Translations under genes and position numbers: made by a program
Shown: positions 21,129 to 29,892 of the stretch, one piece after another
How positions within the stretch are numbered: position 1 is the stretch's first letter
Layout: each line of letters opens with the position of its first letter
Source: Planctomycetota bacterium
Lineage (GTDB): Bacteria > Planctomycetota > Planctomycetia > Planctomycetales > Planctomycetaceae
Length of the DNA: 64,000 nt
Reading direction: 5' to 3'
NCBI GenBank assembly: GCA_027618475.1
Contig: JAQCEJ010000001.1
Coordinates: 62,001-126,000, forward strand
Notes under the pieces: generated by a model
Database searches by the model: none
Told to the model about the DNA's origin: nothing
Seen by the model: only the letters and a program-made list of their open reading frames with translations

Positions 21129-23444
21129 ATGCACCACAGGAATCTACGCTGGCTGATCGCCATCCTGATGGTGGTTTCTCCCTGTTCGTTTCTGACGTCG
21201 GGCGAGGGGATCGCCGACGAACGGCCACACGCGCAACAACTTACGCTGTCTCGTCCCGGCACACCGGTGTATGTCGCCATTGTGGGTGCGATTCACCGAC
21301 CCGGAGTTTATCGTTTTGAAAATCGTTCGCCAGACCATCGTAACCCGACGGTCGCCGATCTCGTCGGTAAGGCTGGTTCTCTTACGGCGAATGCGTCGGG
21401 AATCATTCGTATTATTCGCGATCAGAGAAGCGGATTGCAAATCTATTACTCACCGAACAACCCCACTCCGCTGCTCGATAACGATGTCGTGCTGATCGAA
21501 GATCGCTCGTCGGGAACCCATAAGTCGTCGATATCGGTCATGCGTGAGTTTGGCCCCCGGTCACAATCCGACACGAATCAATCGGTATCGAATCGTCAAC
21601 GAATGCCGTCTTCATCGGCGTCAGAAACGGCCCCGCGCGGAACCGGGCCGTCTCAGAAATCGCATATTGTCTGCGTGAATCTGATTGACCGTCCTGTCGT
21701 TTTGCCGCTTCGCGAAAAGCACGCGTCGCTCCCGGCCATTCTGTCGCTTCTCAACCAATCGATGGAACTTTCACCTGAGATCAGGATTATCCAGCCGGGA
21801 AGCCGTCGACCGGATGCCTCCGACCGTTTCAATTCCCGGCAGCAGAACACCGGTGACGAAAACAACGCGTCGGACGTATCACCCCCTGTCGACACCACAT
21901 TTGGTGATGGAACGGTTGTCATCTTTAATCCCTCCTATGTCGATCAGAGCCGAATTCCCGAGCTTCCTCCCGTCATTTCCGCCGCTAACAATACCGAATC
22001 GGCCCCTACGGTACCGTCTACCGCAGCTCCTGATCGACGCGGTGGGAAGACTGATTTGAACAGCGGGGATCGTTCACGACCGAAACCGATTATTAACCCT
22101 TCAGAACCGGCACCATTTCCCGGTGAACCATCCCACAGAGTCGATGCGAGGCCGCTTGGAGATTCCAGAACGTCTCCCAAACCTCGTCTTGTCGAACCTC
22201 TTCCGTCACCGCAACTCTCGGGACCGCAACTCGATTTTTCGGCTGATCGCACCGGCAACGACGAGATCCAGTCCGTCCCTGATTCGGAATCGTATTCGGC
22301 TCGGCAACGGTTTTCCAATCCTGTTCCTCCTGATATTGCTCCTCGTGCTCTGGCCGAGCGTGATGGGTCGGAAAACTCCCGAAAACGATTAACCCAAAAA
22401 TTTGGTGAGACGTTGGACATCCCGGACGCCGCCGTTCCTTATCACCCCGAAACAAACACCGCCGCTCGCAACAACACGAAATCAGGCCGAAAGGATTCGA
22501 TCGCGGCAGAGTTTGCCGACGACGTCCCGGCGACCAATCTGGAATCCGGCAGTTCGACGATGATCTGGGTGTTAACCAGCTTCGGAATCGCCATTCTTCT
22601 CGTCGGTCGTGTTTATTGGATGGTGAAGCCCCGAATCGGTGTCCGACGTGCCGATTCCGTCAGCACATCGATTCCACCGACAACTCCCCCTGAAAAATGT
22701 CCCGTCAAATCGGAGCCGGTAAGGTCGGCAGAAAGCCTACTGACGGCCATTCTCGAAAAACGTTATCCGGTCGTGCACGAACCATTTCCGCTGGGGAGTC
22801 CACTGACTCTCAACGGCCGGCTCGACACCGAACGGCTGCTACGTATCGATTCGAAGCACGGGTTACCGGCTCCGGTCTCTCGATCGCACGGGTTTGCCGC
22901 GTCACAACGAGAAATACCAGACGCAGAACGACCGATATCGATGCCGCCAACCAGCAACAAGGTTTCTTATACGACTCATGCAAGCCATTCTCCTTCAGAA
23001 CCGATCTCGCCGCAACAGGATCGACGCTATGTCGACCCACATCAACGCCGCTCTGATGAGAGCCATGTTTCGGCTGATGCTGCATCGATTCCGGTCGCGG
23101 TTCCTGTCAATCGGCTGGCTCCCACGGATGTCGAACAACGCCAGGAACGAACCATCACACGACTGATACGAATCACCCAGGCCGACAAGCAACAAGCAAG
23201 AACCAGGATGGATAAACGCCGGATGGTGCAACAGAGTAAGCGTCAGAATTCGGTTGGTGTGTCAAGCATGGCACATACATCTCAAGTGCAGCAATTGCAC
23301 GTTGCTTCCGCCACACCGATTCCTTCTCCTCATCTGCAACGGTTAGACGATTCCCAACGATCGCCAATGAATCGTGAGGCGTCGGTTCAAGAAGGACGTC
23401 TCGACCGTGCTCTGGCCCACCTGCAGCGGGAGCGAAAATCATGA
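21129..23444 (+). CDS. SLBB-domain transmembrane protein, partner of actin-fold protein
   Basis: The 771-residue protein starts with an uncleaved or cleaved signal (residues 5-22). Residues 46-127 read as an SLBB beta-grasp domain: VYVAIVGAIHRPGVYRFE, then TVADLVGKAGSLTANASGIIRIIRD and LLDNDVVLIEDR. A second, weaker beta-grasp-like unit may lie at about 176-269 (IVCVNLIDRPVVLPLREK..LPAILSLLNQ..IRIIQPG..DGTVVIFNPS). A long Pro/Ser-rich linker leads to one membrane helix at 478-498 (MIWVLTSFGIAILLVG). The last 270 residues are polar and basic and would be cytoplasmic. SLBB domains are found in polysaccharide export proteins. The stop overlaps the next ATG (ATGA). I recognise the domains but not the protein; its role is unknown. 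Confidence 0.8.
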   Translation: MHHRNLRWLIAILMVVSPCSFLTSGEGIADERPHAQQLTLSRPGTPVYVAIVGAIHRPGVYRFENRSPDHRNPTVADLVGKAGSLTANASGIIRIIRDQRSGLQIYYSPNNPTPLLDNDVVLIEDRSSGTHKSSISVMREFGPRSQSDTNQSVSNRQRMPSSSASETAPRGTGPSQKSHIVCVNLIDRPVVLPLREKHASLPAILSLLNQSMELSPEIRIIQPGSRRPDASDRFNSRQQNTGDENNASDVSPPVDTTFGDGTVVIFNPSYVDQSRIPELPPVISAANNTESAPTVPSTAAPDRRGGKTDLNSGDRSRPKPIINPSEPAPFPGEPSHRVDARPLGDSRTSPKPRLVEPLPSPQLSGPQLDFSADRTGNDEIQSVPDSESYSARQRFSNPVPPDIAPRALAERDGSENSRKRLTQKFGETLDIPDAAVPYHPETNTAARNNTKSGRKDSIAAEFADDVPATNLESGSSTMIWVLTSFGIAILLVGRVYWMVKPRIGVRRADSVSTSIPPTTPPEKCPVKSEPVRSAESLLTAILEKRYPVVHEPFPLGSPLTLNGRLDTERLLRIDSKHGLPAPVSRSHGFAASQREIPDAERPISMPPTSNKVSYTTHASHSPSEPISPQQDRRYVDPHQRRSDESHVSADAASIPVAVPVNRLAPTDVEQRQERTITRLIRITQADKQQARTRMDKRRMVQQSKRQNSVGVSSMAHTSQVQQLHVASATPIPSPHLQRLDDSQRSPMNREASVQEGRLDRALAHLQRERKS

Positions 23445-24418
23445 GTATCGGACTCGATTTGACCTCAACCTGTTTTCGTTCGCTGCGTCCGGAAGGGCAA
23501 ACGCTCGCCGTCCGCAGTTGTCGAGCCGATATCGTCCCGGTCAGCAAGTCTCCCATTCACCGGCAACTGGTCGACCAATTGCAATTAAATTACGCCGAAT
23601 GCGACAGTCACCTTCTCATTTGGGGGGACCAGGCAAATCGGTACGCCGATGCATTTCATTCGTCGAGTCTGCCGCTTCTTGTTGACGGTTGCGTCCCCGA
23701 CAATCAGCCCCCGATCAGGCAAATGCTTGCTTCGCTGATGGAAGGCCTGCTCCCGACGACGCCAACCTCGGGCCGCATCTGCGGTGTGGCATTTTCTCGT
23801 TCGCAGCGGGCAACACGGCAGTCGACCGTCGACTTCTTCACACAGCTCATCAGTCTCAGCGGTTATCGCGTAACCGCTGTTGCTCCTGCACAGGCATTGG
23901 CGCTGGCTGAATTGAGTTCATGCGAATATTCGGGAATCGTATTGCATCTCGGAGCAGCGGTCAGCGATTTCTGCGTCATGCAGCACGGTGCGATCTTGTG
24001 GAAGCAACAACTCGACCTTTACGACTTTCTGCCGGCTGATGTCAACGATGATTATCAATCGGTTTTACTGACATCGGGTTGCGACAATACCGAGACGACC
24101 ACGAATTCCACCGATATGAGCAACGACGTCATGACGCGGTGCCGGGTCATGCAATCGGCGATGGAACATCATTTCGCGGGTCTAGCTGCTGCCGAGGTAT
24201 TCACACCGACGAGCAACGCCGTCCCATTGCTCCTGGGGGGAGAATGTCCGCGTGGTTCCGATGTGATATCGGGGATGCAGCACGATATGGCTTCGCTCAG
24301 CGGGCCGATTCCCATCAGCGAAGTTCGCTGGCCGTTGTTCGGCGACCATGCCGTTGCCCGCGGCTGTCTGATTCATGCCGAACTCGAATCGAAAAGAGCC
24401 CACCCGCAAGCCGCGTGA
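23441..24418 (+). CDS. Divergent actin/MreB-PilM-fold protein
   Basis: The order of motifs over 325 residues is that of actin-like ATPases: phosphate-1 IGLDLTST (3-10); LIWGDQANRYADAF and VDGCVPDNQPPIRQML (59-95), as in MreB VGDEAK and IADF regions; GVAFSRSQRATRQSTVDFF then GYRVTAVAPAQALALAEL; phosphate-2 IVLHLGAAVSDFCVM (166-180); adenosine motif LLLGGECPRGS (263-273); and the terminal GDHAVARGCLIHAE (301-314), like aVArGa in MreB. The phosphate-2 Asp is His and the Gly-Gly-Gly is degraded, so catalysis may be lost. The gene is coupled by ATGA to a membrane protein with a cytoplasmic tail. This suggests a membrane-linked scaffold similar in principle to PilM-PilN or FtsA. The fold call is by eye. 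Confidence 0.65.
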   Translation: MSIGLDLTSTCFRSLRPEGQTLAVRSCRADIVPVSKSPIHRQLVDQLQLNYAECDSHLLIWGDQANRYADAFHSSSLPLLVDGCVPDNQPPIRQMLASLMEGLLPTTPTSGRICGVAFSRSQRATRQSTVDFFTQLISLSGYRVTAVAPAQALALAELSSCEYSGIVLHLGAAVSDFCVMQHGAILWKQQLDLYDFLPADVNDDYQSVLLTSGCDNTETTTNSTDMSNDVMTRCRVMQSAMEHHFAGLAAAEVFTPTSNAVPLLLGGECPRGSDVISGMQHDMASLSGPIPISEVRWPLFGDHAVARGCLIHAELESKRAHPQAA

Positions 24419-24594
24419 TGTCGCCCTTGTCTGAGTGTCGTATTCTGGTTCTGGTTTCACATAGCGCGAACGTTCGGCCGCAAACCAGGTATCGGAATTG
24501 ATACGCAACACTGGATAGACCTGTCGGAGAATCGTGTGTTGAGATCGTCCTTGCATGGTCTCCCGTACGTTAACGCTTATCACATGACCGAGTT

Positions 24595-25782
24595 TCAGTT
24601 CAATTTCTTAAAGAACCGCTCCATTTCGACTTCCAGCCAGTCGATATCCTTTCCGAATTCCGCGTGAAAATCGGCGAGACGGTCTTCGGTAGAAACATTC
24701 TGCAATGGATCGCGCTCCGACAATCGCTTCAGGTATTTGGCGAACTGGCTCGACCGGGTCTCCAGCAGATAAAATGTCAACGCCCACGACTGCGCATAGG
24801 CATCGAGCGTCGCTGTTTCGAACATGTGGTCGCTGGCGATGAACGTCGCGAGCGATTTTTCCTGGCGGCGGTTTTTCAGATAATCGCCGAACCAGAGAAA
24901 CCGTTCGTGGTTGATACGAACGCGGATCGAATTTGAACGGGCACGTATTCCGGGCGCTTCGAACACGGTCGCCAGTCCTTCGATGACCCAGCGAGGATCG
25001 TCGCCGCAGCGCGAGTGTACGCCGAGATTAAAGGCGACCTGGTGCATCCCTTCGTGAATGATCGTATCTTGTATCGAATTCTTTTCGGACCCGCCGACGA
25101 AAAACATGGGCGACGATCTTCGTCCGGTCAACGCATCTGTTGCGAAAGTAGGGTTCGACCGGTGCGCTTGCGTTGTGAAATCAAGCATGCGTTGATTGTC
25201 ATTCAGGGCAACCGACTCGCCATGTTGATAGAGTACACATCGATTGGTCGTGGGCGAATAGTACCCCAGGAGTCCGGGAGTATAACGATTCCCTTCCTTC
25301 TGCATGTATTCTGCAAACTCTCGTTGCGTGGGAAGAACGATCCCCACGAGCGGGAACTCCAACGGTTCGATTGTCAGCCCGCGAACTTGAAAATATTGCC
25401 GACAGGAGCGATACGTTTCTTCGAATAACGCTGCATAGGCGCGTGCGTGTCCCTTTGCGGCGCAGACGACGTAATGTTCCGTCCCCACGACATCAAACGA
25501 ATGTCCCATTTCTTTTTGCAATCGATTCCGCAGATCGACTCCCGTCATGCTCGCAAATTGTCCCGGGAGCTTGCGAAATGTCGACACTTCGCTGAGTTCC
25601 AACTGTTGCAATCGACCGTCAGATTGCAACAGCCAGCACTGCTCCTGATTGTGGGCAATCGTGCGACCGGCGTACGATTCATCTCCCACCGTCAATTCGA
25701 CGATCGGTTTGGCTCCTTCGACAGAGACTGCGGCATTCAGCCACAAGATGGCAGAGAACAAAAACAGCATCGGACGTTTCAT
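24595..25782 (-). CDS. DUF1570 secreted protein with HExxH motif
   Basis: From ATG 25782 the product is 395 residues and starts with a signal peptide (MKRPMLFLFSAILWLNAAVSVEGA); the frame is open to 26049, but that extension lacks a signal and an RBS. The C-terminal half is a DUF1570 domain: TIIHEGMHQVAFNLGVHSR (HEGMH at about 243-247, a gluzincin-type zinc site), WVIEGLATVFEAPG (an EGLA motif whose Glu could be the third ligand) and YAQSWALTFYLLE. DUF1570 proteins are frequent in planctomycetes and are presumed metallopeptidases acting outside the cytoplasm. It converges on the actin-fold gene. Confidence 0.85.
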   Translation of the reverse strand: MKRPMLFLFSAILWLNAAVSVEGAKPIVELTVGDESYAGRTIAHNQEQCWLLQSDGRLQQLELSEVSTFRKLPGQFASMTGVDLRNRLQKEMGHSFDVVGTEHYVVCAAKGHARAYAALFEETYRSCRQYFQVRGLTIEPLEFPLVGIVLPTQREFAEYMQKEGNRYTPGLLGYYSPTTNRCVLYQHGESVALNDNQRMLDFTTQAHRSNPTFATDALTGRRSSPMFFVGGSEKNSIQDTIIHEGMHQVAFNLGVHSRCGDDPRWVIEGLATVFEAPGIRARSNSIRVRINHERFLWFGDYLKNRRQEKSLATFIASDHMFETATLDAYAQSWALTFYLLETRSSQFAKYLKRLSERDPLQNVSTEDRLADFHAEFGKDIDWLEVEMERFFKKLN

Positions 25783-26084
25783 TTCGGTGCTTTCTCGAAT
25801 TTGCGTCGACAGGAACTCATGAGAATCTGCTAAAATATAGGTCGCAGTTGCGGTCGACTGCGGTGAAAGGGGGCGAGAACTGAGGGATCCCATCGAATGA
25901 CCGCCCGTTTTCATCGGAATAATTCGCACAATCGCTTCGTCTTTTGACTGCTGCCACTCGCCGAGGGGCTGTACAACCGACATCGCATTTCGGAACCTCT
26001 CCTTCCCCGTCGTGTGCTGGTTGCGTACACTGAGGGAAAAGAAGGCCACCTCGAACTTTTTTCATGGTGTCGGCCAGGAGTGAT
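25783..26084. other. Divergent intergenic region
   Basis: 302 bases separate the DUF1570 gene from a plus-strand secreted-protein gene. It should hold both promoters. I see no convincing operator or promoter boxes; AGGAGT before 26085 is the ribosome site of the plus gene. Confidence 0.4.
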
Positions 26085-27461
26085 ATGTTTCGACCGCCGA
26101 GATTTCATTTTCGATTGTCGCTGTTCCTCACGCTGTTTGTCGGCGTCGCGAGCACCCTTGAGTATGCGTGGGCTGATGAGCCGACTGCACGATCAGATCG
26201 TCCCACTGCGCCGCTTGCCGGTGAAGTCCGACTCCTGATCGACGACCTGCAGTCTGACAAACGTTCGGTTCGCGTCGCTGCGGAGGCCGCATTGAGAGGG
26301 CGAGGCCCGGCGATTTTGCCGTTACTTCCCTCTCCGGAAACTCTTGCGAATGCGGCCGCTCGCGAATCGATCCGCCGCATTCGCATCTTGCTCGAAAAGG
26401 AGCACGCCGAAGAATTGGCAAAGGGGTCGTCAGTCACGCTCGGCGGCGAATTCATGCTCGCCGACATCGTCGACGAAATCACCCGGCAGACGGGAAACAT
26501 CATTCTTCTCGACGACCTCGACGAGACGGCCCGCGTCAAGATTTTTTCCGTAGCGTTCGAGAAGACTCCGTTCTGGCAGGCATGGGATGAATTGCTGCGA
26601 AAGACAGAGACGACGGCTCGATTCGATCGACACGCCTCTGCTCTCCGGTTATTACCGATCGAATCCCCCGTTGATGTCCGTGTGGATGATCTGCATCCCG
26701 TGAAATATGCGGGACCGTTCCGTCTGGAAATTACCTCCGTGCAGCGCATCGATCAGATCGGCAATGCGAAACCGCAACGGCTACGGCTGAATGTGAACCT
26801 CCACGCCGAGCCGCGCCTACGTCCGCTGTTTTTGAAGTACGCTACGGCCGACATCATTCTCTCCGGCACTGAAGGCAGGGAGATTCCTTCGGCAACGCCG
26901 ACTGCCAAGTGGGATCTTCCCTGGGGGGTAGGTGAAACGGGAATCGACCTGCGATGGGATTTCCTGATTCCTCAGAAAATGCCCGCCACAGAATTGAATT
27001 GCCGAGGAGTGATACAGGTTGAGTTGGCTTCAGGAACCGAGCGTTTCGTTTTCGACGATCTTGCTTCAGAAGAACGCCTTTCCCAACGCCGCGGAGGCGT
27101 GATCGTTGCGCTGGAAAGCACGACTACCGAGACGATCGATAACCGATCGCGAACCGGTATCCGAATCTCGGTACAATACGACGCCGGCGGTCCTGCGTTC
27201 GAATCGCATCGCAACTGGATGTTCCATAATCACGCCCGGCTCATTTCGACGACGGAGAAATCTCAGCCGATCGTGCCTGACGCCTTTGTCACAGAACGGC
27301 AGGGTGACGGTACGTATATGATGACGTATCGATTTGACAATTTGTCCGGAGATGTTCACGATTACCAGTTCGAGTATCGTGCACCGACGTTATTACTGAT
27401 GGTGCCGGTCCACTTTTCGTTTTCTATGATCGACTTACCTGAACCAGAAGCGGAGAAATAA
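26085..27461 (+). CDS. Secreted protein with HEAT-like and STN-like segments
   Basis: The product is 458 residues from ATG 26085, which has AGGAGT seven bases before it. It begins with a signal peptide ending near ASTLEYAWADE. Residues about 45-100 look like a short helical repeat (LLIDDLQSDKRSVRVAAEAAL). Residues about 118-180 (TLGGEFMLADIVDEITRQTG, then KIFSVAFEKTPFWQAWDELLRKT) have the spacing of an STN or secretin N-domain, which is also seen in many planctomycete secreted proteins. The rest is beta-rich with no known signature. Function unknown. Its stop lies four bases before the DinB-like gene, so they form an operon. Confidence 0.75.
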   Translation: MFRPPRFHFRLSLFLTLFVGVASTLEYAWADEPTARSDRPTAPLAGEVRLLIDDLQSDKRSVRVAAEAALRGRGPAILPLLPSPETLANAAARESIRRIRILLEKEHAEELAKGSSVTLGGEFMLADIVDEITRQTGNIILLDDLDETARVKIFSVAFEKTPFWQAWDELLRKTETTARFDRHASALRLLPIESPVDVRVDDLHPVKYAGPFRLEITSVQRIDQIGNAKPQRLRLNVNLHAEPRLRPLFLKYATADIILSGTEGREIPSATPTAKWDLPWGVGETGIDLRWDFLIPQKMPATELNCRGVIQVELASGTERFVFDDLASEERLSQRRGGVIVALESTTTETIDNRSRTGIRISVQYDAGGPAFESHRNWMFHNHARLISTTEKSQPIVPDAFVTERQGDGTYMMTYRFDNLSGDVHDYQFEYRAPTLLLMVPVHFSFSMIDLPEPEAEK

Positions 27462-27465
27462 AACC

Positions 27466-27957
27466 ATGCAGACGAAGGACGCCATTAAATATTCTCTAGG
27501 AATGGGCGATATGATCACTCAGGCTTACCTGGGAGACATGACTGACGACGAATTGATGCAACGGGCAGTTCCGGGGATCAACCACATTTGCTGGCAATTG
27601 GGCCACCTGATTCAGGCCGAGCATCAAATGGTCGAAATGGTCTGCCCGAATTCGATGCCCAAACTGCCGGAGGGGTTTGCGGAACAGCACTCGAAAGAAG
27701 CCTCGTCGTCCGATGACCCGTCGAAATTCCTGAAAAAAGCCGATTATCTCAAGCTGGCCGCTGAACAACGTGCCGGCACGATCACAGCACTTGACGCCTT
27801 AAGCGATGCCGAACTCGATAAACCGGCTCCTGAACGCCTGCACGAGATTTGCAAAACAGTGGGCGAAATCTTCGCAATGCAGGGACAACACTGGACGATG
27901 CACACCGGCCAATGGGCCGTTCTCCGACGCAAGCTCGGCCGCCCCCCCTTGTTCTAA
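27466..27957 (+). CDS. DinB-like four-helix protein
   Basis: This is a 163-residue soluble protein. DinB/YfiT metal-site histidines are apparent in INHICWQLGHLIQAEHQM and in GQHWTMHTGQWAVLRRKLGRPP, the latter being the usual C-terminal H..H..Q..L.R..G pattern. Members include thiol-dependent transferases, but most are uncharacterised and despite the name are not DNA polymerases. The ribosome site GGAGAA overlaps the end of the upstream secreted-protein gene, so translation is likely linked. Confidence 0.8.
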   Translation: MQTKDAIKYSLGMGDMITQAYLGDMTDDELMQRAVPGINHICWQLGHLIQAEHQMVEMVCPNSMPKLPEGFAEQHSKEASSSDDPSKFLKKADYLKLAAEQRAGTITALDALSDAELDKPAPERLHEICKTVGEIFAMQGQHWTMHTGQWAVLRRKLGRPPLF

Positions 27958-27997
27958 CGGCGGTTGTTGGTCTGAGTTTTGTCCGGAACGCAGGAAA

Positions 27998-29599
27998 ATG
28001 GCAAGTTTCGCATCGACAACGACGCTGGAAGATCTCATCTCGTTTCTTCGAAATCCCGTCTCGTTCGCAGAGGGGGGACCAGTTGAGCTGCGCGAAACGC
28101 ACATCTCGGTGGTCGCCTTAACGCCGACCCATGCTTACAAACTCTGTAAACCTGTCGATTTCGGATTTCTCGATTTCTCGACGTGCGAATCGCGGCATGC
28201 CGACGGCCGACGTCAGATTCTTCTCAATCGGCGTTGGTCGAACGGCGTCTATCTCGATCTTCTTCCTATCATAGAACACGATGGGCAATTGAAATTCGGC
28301 CCACCGTCAGATGCGGAAAACGAAATCAATGACGAAAATGAAACGTGCGTCGACTGGGTCGTGAGAATGCGACGTCTGGAGGAACGGGACACACTCGAGG
28401 CCCACATCGATCGTGGAGATTGCCCCGCCGACGCCATCGACCGTTTTTTTGATGCCGTTGAACCGACATTTCGCTCGGCACCAGTCATCGAACCCGCCCC
28501 CTCAGCCCGACTCGACGAACGAATGCGAAAGGCGATTCTCGGTAATATCGAATCCCTATCACACATGGCAGCGTCGGAGCAGATTCCTATCGCAGATGTC
28601 GATCAACTTCGGTCGGCACACTGCGAGTTTCTTGCTGTGCACGAGCCGTTGTTCGAATCGCGGCAGGAACAGGGCTGGGTAAGGGATGGTCACGGCGACT
28701 TACGGGCCGAACATATTTATCTTGGCGATCCGCTGCAAGTGGTTGACTGCGTCGAGTTCAATTCACGATTGCGCCAGAACGATCTGCTCGACGAATTCTG
28801 TTTTCTCGCCACCGATCTCGAACGACTCGGCCGTCAGGATCTCGCCGATCGGCTCATCGGCAAATATCGACGACAGTTTCGTGACGGTGCGCCGAAAGAA
28901 CTCGAAGCGTTTTATAAGTCGTATCGATTTGCTGTCCGGGCGAAAGTAACCGGTCTCAAAGCGCAAGAAGAGACCTCCGCTATCAATGGCGAGACCTGGG
29001 AAAACGCCCGACAGTTTATCAAACTGGCGATTCGTGCGATGGAAGATGTACATCGCCCCAGCGTGATTTTTTTCTGCGGATTGAGTGGCAGCGGCAAAAC
29101 CACTGTGGCCCGCAAACTTGCCCAGACACTCGGTGCCCATCATTTTTCTTCTGACATTGTCAGGAAGGAGTTGTTCGGCGTCCCCCCGACCACACATTCG
29201 CCTGAACCGGAAATGTATTCGTCGGCAGCCAACGAGAGAACTTATGCCGAGTTGAACCAAAGGGCACTGTGCAGCATCTGTCATCAGGTAACCGTCGTTC
29301 TCGATGCGACATATTCTCGTCGACACGATCGCGATCGTTTGCGACAAATGTTGGAACAATGTGGAATCGAATACATGTGCATCGAATGCCACTGTCCGCG
29401 CGACATCGCCGAGAATAGAATTCGCGAACGGCTCAGGGCGGGGACAGATCCCAGCGATGCCGATCTTGCCGTGCTCGATGAGCAGGTTTCCCACTACGAA
29501 CCTCCTCTGGAAATTCCCGCTGGCCATTTTCTATCGGTCGAGACGCACTATCCACTCGAAGAAATCGTGGCTCGAATTGTCGGCCACTTGCCTATGTGA
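27998..29599 (+). CDS. Fused aminoglycoside phosphotransferase-like and P-loop kinase protein
   Basis: I take ATG 27998 as the start; the frame is open to 27806 but overlaps the DinB-like gene there. The 533 residues have two parts. Residues 1-340 are a COG2187/APH-like kinase fold with GWVRDGHGDLRAEHIYL, where HGDLR holds the catalytic Asp, and VVDCVEFNSRLRQNDLLDE, where the DC..E portion matches the metal-binding strand. Residues from about 350 hold a gluconate-kinase-like P-loop: Walker A GLSGSGKT (361-368), then HHFSSDIVRKELFG and VVLDATYSRRHDRDRLR. This fusion is widespread in bacteria, but the substrates are unknown. Resistance to antibiotics is not implied. Confidence 0.85.
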   Translation: MASFASTTTLEDLISFLRNPVSFAEGGPVELRETHISVVALTPTHAYKLCKPVDFGFLDFSTCESRHADGRRQILLNRRWSNGVYLDLLPIIEHDGQLKFGPPSDAENEINDENETCVDWVVRMRRLEERDTLEAHIDRGDCPADAIDRFFDAVEPTFRSAPVIEPAPSARLDERMRKAILGNIESLSHMAASEQIPIADVDQLRSAHCEFLAVHEPLFESRQEQGWVRDGHGDLRAEHIYLGDPLQVVDCVEFNSRLRQNDLLDEFCFLATDLERLGRQDLADRLIGKYRRQFRDGAPKELEAFYKSYRFAVRAKVTGLKAQEETSAINGETWENARQFIKLAIRAMEDVHRPSVIFFCGLSGSGKTTVARKLAQTLGAHHFSSDIVRKELFGVPPTTHSPEPEMYSSAANERTYAELNQRALCSICHQVTVVLDATYSRRHDRDRLRQMLEQCGIEYMCIECHCPRDIAENRIRERLRAGTDPSDADLAVLDEQVSHYEPPLEIPAGHFLSVETHYPLEEIVARIVGHLPM

Positions 29600-29892
29600 T
29601 GGCGAAATCTCTTCGAGAACTCCCCACATCGCAATCAACTCGATTGCGTGTTGACCGCTCGAACAATAAGCTGTGCAAGAGTTTGCTGCACAGTTAGTGA
29701 CAGAGAATCTCATCGTGTCGTCCATAAAAACAGGTTTTGACGTAAAGCTGATGCTGAAACACGTCCGTCGTTCAATTTAAAGGGGATCAGCCTCTCTGAT
29801 AAACGTTTAGGCGTTCGTGATAGAACTCAATGGTGGAGACTCGCGGTGCGCTCGTATTTTCCGTGGGTTTGCATTGACCAGAAGGATTGATA

